From Adiantum capillus-veneris (taxonomy: Eukaryota; Streptophyta; Polypodiopsida; Polypodiales; Pteridaceae): a DNA stretch of 64,000 bases. Both the position numbers and the translations under genes were made by a program. Location: contig CM043942.1 in assembly GCA_014529385.2 (NCBI GenBank), positions 8,744,001-8,808,000 on the forward strand, read 5' to 3'. The notes beneath the pieces are model-generated. The model was not told the DNA's origin. It saw only the letters and a program-made list of their open reading frames with translations, and ran no database searches. This document shows positions 43,833 through 56,177 of this stretch, one piece after another. Every line of letters starts with the position of its first letter. The stretch's first letter is position 1.

Positions 43833-44761
43833 TTACTCTCTCCTTGATACCTTGAATAGAGTGGTGGTTCTTGTAAATCCCTTAGCCCTCGTGCGGCTTG
43901 ATAACCATCTCGGCTTCAGTCTTGTTCCATTGTCCTCAGGGCCATATGCTGATGCTCCTGGACCTGTATCCCTTTCAACCTCCTCTGGGAGAATACGTTG
44001 GTATTCTCGCCCGTATCTATCAACAAAAACTATACCCTTCCCCATAGCAGTTTCATAAGAGAATAAGTAAAGAACCTTGTCTCTGCTTAATTCGTTTACG
44101 TATGGTTCTTTGCTGCGAAAGTAAGCGACTATACCCTCACTCTCATGCTTGTAGATTCTCACGTTCTCATTATAAGTTGGAAACCTGGTTGTTTTCTTAT
44201 CATACATAAAAATAGCTCCGAGACGATCAATGTTTGGTGGCGGTTCTTGAGCTTTTGAAACCATTACCCTTTCGCCACATTATCTTCATATCTGTTGTAA
44301 TCTTCAGGGTTACTGACTATTAGATAGTGGTTCCCCTTTTCGTCTCAGAATCTATCTCCATCATCATAGACTCGGACTATCTCCAATCTCTGAGCTGACC
44401 TCTCTTCGATACAAATGCACTTGCGTCCTCGATAGTCAGAATAGACTAGGGCTCCCCTCGAGTTTGTTCCCTCTAAAAAGATCACAGTGAGCTTGGAATC
44501 ATTCAAAGGATTTAGGGAGGTGCTTCCTCTTGGCATTGGTCCATCATAGGTGAAACCTCCTTGCTGTTGACAACCCATCATGAAGAAAGATTTGTCTGAC
44601 GAAGTGTCAGTATCACTACCTTCCTCAATAATCCGTGCTAGCGGATCTAGCCTTGCCTGAGTTACACTCTCCTCGGTGGACACTAAGCTACCTTGGTCAC
44701 CTGCCACCTTCTGGTCTCTAACAATGTATCTTCCTGATCTTAAATTCATCAAACTTATCAA
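43833..44761 (-). pseudogene. Gypsy-3 pre-gag N-terminal frame
   Basis: It begins MISLMNLRSGRYIVRDQ; NLRSGR is a common start for plant Ty3 gag. It is open to a TGA at 44345 and continues in frame to about 44270, then a one-base shift leads to VMVSKAQEPPPNIDRLGAIF and FSYETAMGKGIVFVDRYGRE (44264-43833). The domain of about 300 residues upstream of the capsid fold is unusually long. I do not recognise it. Confidence 0.65.
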
Positions 44762-44838
44762 TGCAATTTATCACAAATACAACCACTCACCTGGCAAAGG
44801 ATCAGTCTCTGCACAACTTCTTTCTTTATTGCTGAATA

Positions 44839-45600
44839 TGTTAGGAAATAAGACGTAGCTAAATAGATAATTGAGTAGATTACTTAATGGAGAGAAACAA
44901 ATTTATATACACGAGATTATAGAGTAGAGAGAGAGAGAGAGTACACACGATATACGTGGTTCACCCAATGTGGGCTACGTCCACAGGAAAGCAGCCACTC
45001 AATGGCTTTAGTACTTCAAAACAAGAAGTAGTTTACAAAGGGATTATACCCTTAATGGAGCTCCCTCTTTGCTTCACTCTCACCACCTCACACTCACCTT
45101 GTTGCATCAACTTCACACTCTGAAATGTGTGTAGAAATGGCCTCCTTTTATAGGCCAAAAGGGCTGCCCTCTCTTATGAGAGACAGCCATGTGTAGCCAC
45201 CCTTGTGCGAATAAGTCCAAATCGGACCCTCCAATCCGCCCATGTGTGGCCGCCCTTGAGAAGACAAGTCTGCTTTTGAATTCGGCCACCGGCCACCGGC
45301 CATTGACTTCCGACCACCGGCCACCGACCATTGACTACCGGCCACCGGCCAACCGACCGGTTGTTTTCCGACCACTTTCCGGCCGCCGTCCGGCCATAAT
45401 ATTCCGGCGAAAAAAAAAATCTCGAGGGTCACCGCCCCCGAGGCCTTTAAAGTTGCCCCTGATTCTTGTCCGTGAAAATTTTGGTTTCCGGTGAGTGATT
45501 TTTCTTCATGCACGATGGCTTCTCCTCATAATGGGGGCCTTAAAAATGTGCGCTTTTACCACAAAAAATTACAAGGGTAAATCAGGCTCCATACTTAACA
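44839..45600 (-). repeat. 3' LTR of copia-P
   Basis: 762 bases. On the minus strand a TATA box CTATAAAAGG lies at 45153-45144. It contains a short GA tract (44929-44941) and a GC-rich CCGGCCA-type minisatellite. AAGTGGGAGAT directly upstream on the minus strand (45611-45601) is the polypurine tract. Confidence 0.93.
45280..45400. repeat. CCGGCCA-type minisatellite in the copia LTR
   Basis: Repeated CCACCGGCCA/CCATTGACTTCCGACC-like units in a region far more GC-rich than its surroundings. Copy number differs among LTR copies (also at about 50083-50215 and 60420-60500; the last has the fewest). It contains many CCGG sites. Confidence 0.85.
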
Positions 45601-45660
45601 ATCTCCCACTTGGAGACTGATCTCCAAACTAAACCTGTGACTGCTTTCCATTCTGGCTTC

Positions 45661-48600
45661 TTATCCTTGAATGCCGATTGAAGATGAGCAAAAGCTCAAC
45701 TTCTCCTTGTTGACCACCTTTGTAAACATGTCTGCAGGATTTTCACTTGTATGCACCTTTCCTAGCTTTAGTTGTCCCTCTTCCAAAAGAGTTCGTATGA
45801 AGTGATATCTCACCTCAATGTGCTTTGTCCTTGAATGAAAGGCTGAGTTCTTCGCAAGATGGATAACGCTTTGGCTATCACTGTACAAGACACAATTGTA
45901 CAGTCTTGTTTGAATCCAAGCTCTTCTAAGAATCTGTGAAGCCACAGAATTTCTTTGCTTGCCTCCGTCATTGCTACATACTCTGCTTCCGTGGTAGAAA
46001 GTGAAACCACTTTCTGCAGCTTTGAAGCCCAGCTTACTGCTGTGCCTCGAACCGTGAACACATAGCCAGTAGTGCTCCTTTGAGTATCTTTGTCACCTGC
46101 CATATCTGCATCAGCATACCCTTCTAGAAAAATATCAGTTCCTCCAAAATACAAAGCATTTGTTGTTGTCCCTTTTAGATACCTAAGTATCCACTTCACA
46201 GCTTGCCAATGCTCTTTACCTGGGTTGTCCATGAACCTACTCACAACTCCCACTGCATGTGCAATGTCTGGCCTTGTCCAGACCATAGCATACATTAGAG
46301 AACCTACCGCTGCAGCATATGGAACTTTAGACATATAGGCTATCTCCTCTTGTGTCTTTGGACACATATCCTTCGTTAGTTTAAAATGACCAGCCAAAGG
46401 TGTAGAAACTGGTTTTGCATTTTGCATTGCAAACCTTTCTAGTACCTTCTTGATGTAATCTTCTTGAGATAGCTTTATTGTCTTCTTCGTCCTGTCCCTT
46501 GATATTTTCATACCAAGTATCCTCTTTGCAACACCTAAATCTTTCATTGAAAAAGATTTGGACAGCTCCTCTTTTAGGTCTTTGATGTCCTGCACGTTAG
46601 CACTTCCAATCAACATTTCATCAATATACAACATTAGGATGATGAATTTCCCATCTCCCAAATTCTCCGTGTAGACACAGTGATCCGAGTTGCATCTTGT
46701 GAATCCATGATCCAACATCCATCGATCAACCTTCAAGTACCATTGTCTTGATGCTTGCTTTAAACCATAAAAGCTCTTCTTTAATCTGCAAACCATTTTC
46801 TCCTTACCTTTTACTTCATACCCCTTTCGTTGAAGCATGTAGATTTCCTCCTCTAAGTCACCGTGAGGGAATGCCGTATTTACATCCATTTGCTCAAGAT
46901 TTAGATCATGAGCAGCCACAAGGCTTAAGACAAGCCTAATTGAGTTCATTTTTACAACAGGAGAAAATATTTCATTGAAGTCAATACCTTTCTTTTGAGA
47001 AAAACCTTTTACCACAAGCCTAGACTTGTACCTTTTCTTCCCACCTTCTTCCTCCTTTAGCTTGTACACCCATTTGTTTTGAAATGCCCGCTTACCTTTA
47101 GGCAACTCAACCAACTCCCATGTTTGGTTGCGATGTAGTGAGTCCATCTCCACTTGCATGCTCTTCGTCCATTCTTCTTTGGATTCATGTTGCATAGCTT
47201 CTTCATATGATTCCAGCTCTCCAGAATCTGAGATCAAGAGATGGTTGAAGGAAGGAACAAACCTTTCTGGAGGTCTACTTGCTCTTGTAGATCTTCGGGG
47301 AATAGGTTGAGGCTCCTGATTTGGTTGACGTTGTTGCACATTGTCACCGTTTGCAGTCCTTGAGTCTTCACCGTCCTCAAGCTCCATGTACTCATCACCT
47401 GTTTCTTTTGTTTGTTTTCTTTCCAAGTAATCTTTGTACATATTTTGTTCGTTAAAAATTACATCCCTACTCCTTAAGATTTTACCATCTTCAGGATTCC
47501 ATAGGCGATACCCAAAGTCTCCTTCTCCATAGCCAATGAAGAAACACTTTTTGGACTTTGCATCTAACTTTGATCTTAGGCTTCTATCTATGTGCATGAA
47601 AGCCTCACACCCAAACACTTTGAGAAATGCATAATTCACCGGTTTACCTGTCCATGCCTCTTCTGGAACTTCCCCATCCAATGCCGTTGAGGGTGACCGA
47701 TTGATTAAGTACACAGACGTACTTACAGCTTCCGCCCAAAGCTCAAGCGGTAGGCCTGCATGTAGCCGCATGCTTCGTGCTCGTTCCATGATTGTCCTGT
47801 TCATCCTTTCCGAAATCCCATTTTGTCGAGGTGTCCTTGGGGTTGTCCTTTGCCTCCGAATGCCATTGCTAGCACAAAAGCTTTCAAAAGCTTGGCTGCA
47901 ATATTTGCCTCCATTGTCGGATCTGAGGCATTTAACCTTGGTACCTGTTTCATTCTCCACAAAGGCTTTCCACCTTTGAAATATGGAAAATACATCGGAT
48001 TTATTCTTCATGACATAAACCCATGTTTTTCTAGTCGCATCGTCTATGAATGTTACATAGTACAATGAGCCACCAAGTGATGGTGTACTTGCAGGACCCC
48101 AAACATCAGAATGAACCAACTCAAGTTTTTTATTTTTTCTTTCATCTCCTGATTTTTGAAATTTTACCCTCTTTTGTTTACCATAAACACAATCTTCACA
48201 GAACTCTAAGTCCACTTCTTTCAAACCTGGTAGAAGCTTCTTTGTTTGAAGGATTTGCATTCCTTTGGCACTCATATGCCCAAGTCGGTAGTGCCACACC
48301 GCACTGTCAACTTCTGTAGTTGCTGCACAAGCTGAAGGTTGCGTGCTAACAGTACACAAGTAAAGTGTACCGACTTTTTCACCCTTGGCAACCACCAAAG
48401 ATCCCTTTGAGATCTTCCACCGTTTGTTTCCGAATGCAATGTTGTGACCTTCATCGTCCAATTGTCCTGTAGAGATCAAATTTTTGCGAAGAGAAGGAAC
48501 ATGCCTAACATCTTTAAGCTTCCATTCATTTCCATTAGCAATTTTGACAGAAACTGTACCTTTGCCGACAATCTCACAAGCTTCATCATCTCCCAAGTAT

Positions 48601-48683
48601 ACATACCCAAAATTACCTTTGGTGTAGTCTTGGAAATGTTGCTTGTGTGGTGTCACATGGAATGAAGCCCCGGAATCTACTAT
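45661..48683 (-). pseudogene. Copia-P pol: protease, integrase, RT, RNase H
   Basis: It begins with IVDSGASFHVTPHKQ (protease). Integrase follows: HYRLGHMSAKGMQ...CEDCVYGKQKR (zinc finger) and the core VHSDVWGP, FIDDATRKTWVY, LRSDNGGKY, RTPRQNGISERMNRT. RT: WVYKLKEEEGGKKRYKSRLV, NTAFPHGDLEEEIYM, YGLKQASRQWY and MLYIDEMLIGS (family norm Y-V-D-D-M; here Y-I-D-E-M, a changed catalytic Asp). RNase H: YADADMAGDKDT and SLSTTEAEYVAM. A 5-base insertion near 45900 shifts the frame; the true end runs CVLYSDSQS... to 45661. Confidence 0.92.
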
Positions 48684-49546
48684 CTAGGAATTAGACACAT
48701 TGTCTAATGAGAGAATTAGAGCATCTTGCTCTACTTTACCTGCCACATTGGCCTCCGATGTTGGCTTGTTGTCTTGAGACTCTGTCTCCTTCTTCTTCTT
48801 GGACCAGCAATCCTTCTTGATGTGTCCCTTCTTGCCGCAATTCCAACATTCAAGAACTGACTTTTTGCGTGACTTGCTCCGCCTTGAGCGATCACGACCC
48901 TTTTGGTTTTTGAACCTCTCCTTAAGCCTTCCTCTTGTTTTCACTGATAGTGCAGCACTTGATGATTCTCCTGTGCTTCTCCTTCGCATTTCCTCGCTTA
49001 GGAGAACACCCACAACATCATCAAACTTAAGAGTATTTGTGCCAGAGATAGAATTACTTACAGCCATCACAAGGCTGTCCCAACTATCCGGTAGAGATGA
49101 TAGTATAAGGAGAGCTCGCACTTCGTCATCGAAATTTATTTTCACTGATCTAAGTTGACTTATGTTTGTGTTAAAGTCATTTAGGTGTTCTGCAACTGAA
49201 CCATTCTCTGCCATCTTTAGATTGAACAAGCGCTTCATAAGAAATACCTTATTGGATGCCGATGGTTTCTCGTAGAAGTCGTCAAGTGACTTCATCAAGT
49301 CCTTCGTGGTCTTCATCTCCGAAACATTGACGGCCACCGTTGACGCCAAGCTTAACCGGATTGTTCCCAGTGCCTTTCGATCAAGGACAATCCATGCTTC
49401 ATCTGCCATTGTTGCGGGCTTCTTTGCAAGACCGCCTAGTGGCAAATAGAGGTCCTTCTGGTAGAGATAGTCTTCAATCTGCATCTTCCAATGTTGGTAG
49501 TTTTGCCGTTGAACTTCTCAATCTTGAGCTTCCCTTCCTCCGCCAT
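48684..49546 (-). pseudogene. Copia-P gag
   Basis: ATG at 49546 (MAEEGKLKIEKFNGK). A missing A in an A-run near 49505 shifts the frame, which is then open from 49484: IEDYLYQKDLYLPLGG, AWIVLDRKALGTIRLSLAST, SVAEHLNDFNTNISQL and LLILSSLPDSWDSLVMAVS, an Arg/Lys-rich stretch and zinc knuckle CWNCGKKGHIKKDC. It ends in a TAG at 48684 where a Trp codon is expected (SNS-W-IVDSGASFH); pol follows in the same frame. Apart from these two changes it is a normal copia gag. Confidence 0.92.
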
Positions 49547-49605
49547 AACTCCCACTCAATTCAAGGAATCCTTTCCTTGAGATAATTTAGCTACGAGCAA
49601 ACCTT

Positions 49606-49617
49606 GCTCTGATACCA
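49606..49617 (-). other. Primer binding site, initiator-Met tRNA (copia-P)
   Basis: On the minus strand TGGTATCAGAGC lies two bases after the 5' LTR end (49620). Confidence 0.95.
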
Positions 49618-49619
49618 GT

Positions 49620-49703
49620 TGTTAGGAAATAAGATGTAGCTAAATAGATAATTGAGTAGATTACTTAATGGAGAGAAACAAATTTATATACACGAGATTA
49701 TAG

Positions 49704-49746
<43 letters not shown>

Positions 49747-50436
49747 CACGATATACGTGGTTCACCCAATGTGGGCTACGTCCACGGGAAAGCAGCCACT
49801 CAATGGCTTTAGTACTTCAAAACAAGAAGTAGTTTACAAAGGGATTATACCCTTAATGGAGCTCCTGCTTTGCTTCACTCTCACCACCTCACACTCACCT
49901 TGTTGCATCAACTTCACACTCTGAAATGTGTGTAGAAATGGCCTCCTTTTATAGGCCAAAAGGGCTGCCCTCTCTTATGAGAGACAGCCATGTGTAGCCG
50001 CCCTTGTGCGAATAAGCCCAAATCGGACCCTCCAATCCGCCCATGTGTGGCCGCCCTTGAGAAGACAAGTCCGCTTTTGAATTCGGCCACCGGCCATTGA
50101 ATTCGGCAACCGGCCACCGGCCATTGACTTCCGACCACCGGCCATCGGCCATTCACTACCGGCCACCGGCCAACCGACCGGTTGTTTTCCGACCACTTTC
50201 CGGCCGCCGGCCGGCCATAATATTTCGTCGAAAAAAATATTCCGGCGAAAAAAAATCTCGAGGGTCTCCGCCCCCGAGGCCTTTAAAGTTGCCCCTGATT
50301 CTTGTCCGTGAAAATTTTGGTTTCCGGTGAGTGATTTTCCTTCACGCACGATGGCTTCTCCTCATAATGAGGGCCTTACAAATGTGCGCTTTTACCACAG
50401 AAAATTACAAGGGTAAATCAGGCTCCATACTTAACA
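49620..50436 (-). repeat. 5' LTR of copia-P
   Basis: 817 bases, same ends and TATA box as the other LTR. It is longer mainly through a longer GA tract (about 49705-49742), extra CCGGCCA units and an extra A-rich block near 50222-50250. Otherwise the two LTRs are very similar. Confidence 0.93.
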
Positions 50437-50886
50437 TGGGCTGGTTGTTTTGACACGCGAGTGTCCACAAGTGGTTTTTGTTTCATGCTTGGTAGTTTAT
50501 GTATATCATGGTTGAGTAAGAAGCAACCTACTGTGGACACTTTGAGTTGTGAGGCTGAGTACAAGGCAGTCTTCATAGCTACGGTTGAGTGTGTATGGCT
50601 CAGACGCCTTATGGCTGATTTGGGTGTTGGACAGAACACTGCGAACACTATCTACACTGACAGTTAGAGCGCATTGGCAGTTGTGAGGAACCCAGTTTTT
50701 CATGCTCGCACAAAGCACATTGAGGTGCATTACCTCTATGTTAGGGAGAGGCTCTCAGCAAGAGAGATCATCTTGGCTTATGTGCCAACACAGGACAATC
50801 TTGCAGATCTTTTCACAAAGGCATTGTCTCGTGAGAAGCTTGAAGCTTTCCGCAAAGCTTTGGGCTTACTCCCCTTTGTGGACTGA
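50437..50886 (+). pseudogene. Copia-B: RNase H end of a second, plus-strand copia
   Basis: It starts abruptly inside RNase H (WAGCFDTRVSTSGFCFMLGS), then KKQPTVDTLSCEAEYKAVFI, IYTDS, a TAG where Gln is usual, ALAVVRNPVFHARTKHIEVH and NLADLFTKALSREK, ending at TGA 50884. All upstream parts are missing; the junction is exactly the copia-P LTR end. It carries one nonsense codon. Confidence 0.9.
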
Positions 50887-50961
50887 TCATGTCCTCAGGG
50901 CATGGCACTTCCCTTTACTCATGTGCCAACTCTTGTTCACCGCATCACTCCAGGGGGGATT

Positions 50962-51188
50962 TGTTACCATATACATGTGGTAGTGATGTGTGTGAACACA
51001 CTAGGACCGCCTGGGCATTTTTTCCCTCCTTAGGAGGTTTTTTCCCCCGAGCATTGTATATACGCCAATCAGTCTAGGGCTATCTATCTTTCCATTGCAC
51101 ACTAAGTAATACACTCTCTATTGTGTGCCTTGAGATTCCTTTGCCTTCTCCAAGCTGTGTGTGTTTCTCTGCAACCCTAATTCCAACA
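50962..51188 (+). repeat. 3' LTR of copia-B (227 bases)
   Basis: Preceded by a polypurine tract (CCAGGGGGGATT). It begins TGTTACCATATACATG and ends TAATTCCAACA, with TGTT...AACA ends. A TATA-like ATTGTATATAC lies near 51054. It inserted next to ATCTTGAG of another LTR that resumes at 51189. Confidence 0.85.
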
Positions 51189-51874
51189 ATCTTGAGTTTA
51201 CATAAGGCCACTATGCTAAATTTCTATTCTCTTTCCAATTCCACAATCAATCAAGCAAGTTTCATTATTCTACATTGTGTATTGAGCTCTCTCTCTAATC
51301 TATCTCACTATCTATTGCTATGGTGCAACCACAACCATGAATCTACATTGGCTCACCCACCACAGCACTTACATGTGGTATTAGAGCATCGTATGTGATT
51401 AACACTTCCTAATCACCTTCATGATCCTAAATAGATTACTAATTAACATTAGATTACATTTAGAGAGCTCAATTTAATTGGGTGTCATTGGATATGTACA
51501 AAGACTACTTACCTTTAAGCCACTACCAAGGCACACGAGGAAATCGAGCATTAAAAGCATTGATTCTCTACTAGACCACTCAGACTTATTCTTCGCCTTG
51601 TGGTTGTAATCATACCTTCATTGCATTCCACATTTTCTAGATTGTGCATGCATTGCTATTTGCTTTTTCCACTTTGTTTTGAACCAAATCACTTTTCTTG
51701 AGAGCATTAATTGAGAATCAAAATGTATGTGTGCGTGTAGATGCCTTCACAAGATTTTCACCACACTAATCTATGCATTTTTTTGGTCCAAGCATCGAGC
51801 ATTGATGCCTTGATTAAAACCTTGCTTTTATGCTTATTTTTCCATCAGTTTTTTACTGGTTAACATTTGATTAA

Positions 51875-51910
51875 GTGTGTGTGTGTGTGTGTGTGCGCGC
51901 GCGCGCGCGT
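51875..51910 (+). repeat. (GT)n(GC)n dinucleotide tract
   Basis: About 11 GT units followed by 7 GC units. Alternating purine/pyrimidine DNA of this kind can adopt Z-form; no other signal seen. Confidence 0.9.
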
Positions 51911-52854
51911 TCACTTGATTAAGTGTGTGTTTCCCTTTTGGATGTATGAGTGTGTGCCCTTGTAAGTGTTGGAAACCACTTTGAAGACAAACCAAGAAAA
52001 GCTTTGTTTTTAATTGCCATTTCAACTTTTGAAACCGGAACCCATCGGTTATGAAGCTCCCTTTTTGACTTCTTGGAAACTCTTTTTATCTGGTGGATTT
52101 TATTTTAAGACCTACTTTTCACACTCACTAACTCTCCTGACTTAACCATTTTCTTAAGTTAGCAAGCCCTTCTTCCCATAATATTTGTCTCAACACTTCC
52201 TTAAGCTTCTACATTTGGTGGCCAAACCTGGTCTCTTACAAAGAATATTCAAGGCATTCAAGGGTCAAGCATAAAAGCATTGAAGCTTTGAAGATAATTG
52301 TAATGTATGCAAATATTTGAATGATAGAAGTTCTCACATTGCATTGAGCACTTGTACGCAAATGTCTACAAAGAGGTTATACACCGCCTATCCCAAAGAC
52401 ATGGTAAGACTCTCCTACATTATTTTTGTGCCCCTATGATGGATATGAAGAAATCCTAGTTCGAAACCATGTGCACCCACATGTGCACCATCATTATCAA
52501 AATCCTCTCGATTCCAAAAAGAAGGGAAATGAAAGCATATAAAATGAGGCCACCAACCAGGTTCCCAATAGAAAGTGATGACCCACCGTTGTTAAGTGTT
52601 TAGACACCAAAGAGTTTGGAGGTAAGACCTACACTACCATCTTGCACTAGATTCATTTTTATAAGCCCTGTGTAGCTACTAAATGTAACCCATACTAGAC
52701 TACATGATTAGAATTCATGCTTTATTGTACAAGCTTCAACTCATGGGGACGTCTGTTGGGGTAAGCCTTTAGCTTTACAATCATAGAGAGAACAATCCCT
52801 AGACGGCCAAGCATGCCCCATTATGTGCATAATCACACTTTCCCCATGGAACCC

Positions 52855-52976
52855 TATAGCCTCACACATGCTACACATTATAGCCACATGTTATGTGTTG
52901 TAGCTCACATGCTACTATAGCCTCACACATGCTACAAATTATAGCCACATGTTACTTGTTGTAGCCCACATGCTAC
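52855..52976 (+). repeat. 61-base tandem duplication in the right LTR
   Basis: TATAGCCTCACACATGCTAC starts at 52855 and again at 52916. Each unit continues with ATTATAGCCACATGTTA and GTTGTAGC(T/C)CACATGC. Confidence 0.9.
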
Positions 52977-53214
52977 TTGCCCTTTACCACATGTGGTGCA
53001 TATTTCTTTCACCCTTTATTCCCATCTTCCATCTTGAGCCTACATAAGGACACTATGCTAAATTTGTATTCTCTCCCCAATTTCCACAATCAATCAAGTA
53101 TGTTTCATTATACCTTGTGTCTTGAGCTCTCTCTCTAATCTACTTAATTATCTATTGCTATGGTGCAATTGCAACCATGAATTCTACATTGGTTCACCCA
53201 CCATAGCATTTATA

Positions 53215-53462
53215 AGGCCTTCATTAGTTATCACAATTCATGTATCATGAAATGATTGATAGTGGCCTTTCCCACTTGCAAAACACCATACAATTTGTGA
53301 GAGAGGTGGTGTGTCCATGCGTCTGTGTGCGAGAAGGGAAAGCAAAGAGAAGAGTAATTGAGAAAAACAACACATAGTGTCGCTTCCTCTTCTTCCCCTT
53401 CCTACATCGCACACGGGCACCACTTTTTCATCATTGTGCCACTCTTCAATTGGTATCAGAGC
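53215..53462 (+). other. LTR end with initiator-Met primer site of another, unidentified element
   Basis: The primer site TGGTATCAGAGC is at 53451-53462; a CA two bases before it (53448) is a plausible LTR end. The sequence upstream to about 53215 would be LTR. I find no second LTR or coding part for it. Confidence 0.6.
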
Positions 53463-55149
<1,687 letters not shown>

Positions 55150-55800
55150 CATATGAAACTTAAGGACCACCATCCCCTCACTAGGATACACCTGTCCCAA
55201 AGCCTCTACACTCAAAACCCTCACTCTAGACCCATCTACAAAAAACGCGTATAAAGACAGAGCAACATTTTGAAAGTGCTTGAAACTAAAATCTTTAAGT
55301 ACATATTCGTAGCTTATGTCACCACAATTCTAATGACTACTTTCACGCAAAAACTAGACATCATTTGATACACTTATGACCACAAATAGCTCATAGATGC
55401 ATTAGAGCGCGTGCTCTGTCTCGCGTGGAATGCTTGGCGTTGATGCATAGCTCTCTCTGAGCCTATTGCGATAGTACAGGTGAATCTCCGATGCGACGAT
55501 CGAATGGGAAGTAGTGCCAGGATGAAGTTCACGCTCTCTCTCTTTCTCTCTCACATATTATTATGATAAATTTCTCTTTACAAAATGACCTAGGTACCTT
55601 ATATACTAAGGCTACCATAGATTAAACCAAAAGTAGAGTTCAAGGGGTCAAATGGCTTTGTATTTACAATCTGGAAGTGCCATTGTACCTCGGCTTCTGC
55701 AACTAGACTAGCTACTCATTACAAATGATGTTTATAACCATAATCCACAACATTTCATAACTCTCAAACAATAAGTCTTTGTTGAGTTATGTCATATTGT
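55150..55800 (-). repeat. Probable LTR of the gypsy-4 fragment
   Basis: It shares ordered text with the gypsy-3 LTR (63640-63780): GGATGAAGTTCACGCTCTCTC against AGATGAAGCTCACACTCTC, followed by a TATATAC box (TATATAAGG on minus at about 55607-55599; 63775-63765 in gypsy-3). Boundaries are uncertain. Confidence 0.45.
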
Positions 55801-56177
55801 TGACCCATGGGTCAACAATGTGTATGCGTTACACACTCTTTGTGGTGTGGTGTGTGTGTGTGTGTGTGTGTTACACACTCGCTTGTCAAAATCCGTCAAT
55901 GCAAAGGGTTCGATGCAAGGTCGTTGATGCCCAAGCTCATGCACAAGCTCTCCAATTTAATGTGTGTGTGGGTGTGTGTGCACACACTCTCTCCAATAGA
56001 AGCTTCAAAGCTATGATTTCTATTTTTGTATATATTTTCTTTTGAATTTTTTCAAAGTTTAAGCCTTTTGCAAGCCCAAAGACTCCAAGACTTTTGCTTG
56101 AGTTGATTTTCCCCAAAAGCTTCAAAAAGAAGAACACTAATTTTTTGTATAGAATTGAGAAGCTAAAGTTTCAAGCT
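55801..56177. other. No gene; short GT tracts
   Basis: GT tract at 55847-55870 and TGTGTG runs near 55959-55985. I see no coding signal. Confidence 0.5.

Larger units (their letters stand above)
44839..50436 (-). mobile_element. Copia-P: nearly intact Ty1/copia retrotransposon
   Basis: Two LTRs in direct orientation (44839-45600 and 49620-50436), both TGTTAGG...CTTAACA. Minus-strand order is primer site, gag, protease, integrase, RT, RNase H, polypurine tract. The polyprotein has only three visible lesions. The left flank is GAATA, but the right flank is TGGGC; the GAATA partner is at 61605, after a second partial copy. It is the best-preserved element in the window. Confidence 0.95.
51189..53214 (+). 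mobile_element. Coding-free LTR element (LARD/TRIM-like)
   Basis: The right LTR is 52754-53214 (TGTTGGGG...ATAGCATTTATA, 461 bases). The left LTR survives only as its last 185 bases (51189-51373), which match 53030-53214 closely (CTATGCTAAATTT, GAGCTCTCTCTCTAATCTA, CTATTGCTATGGTGCAA). A primer site variant TGGTATTAGAGC is at 51376-51387. The 1.38 kb interior has no open frame with pol or gag signal. Without coding capacity it would need proteins from another element. Confidence 0.8.

Noticed and set aside
45189-45494. 101-codon plus frame rich in Pro and Arg across the copia LTR
   Set aside because: It comes from the CCGGCCA minisatellite in an LTR and recurs with length changes in each LTR copy.
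46090-48665. Plus-strand frames of 60-119 codons over the copia pol
   Set aside because: Shadows opposite a long, well-conserved minus-strand polyprotein.
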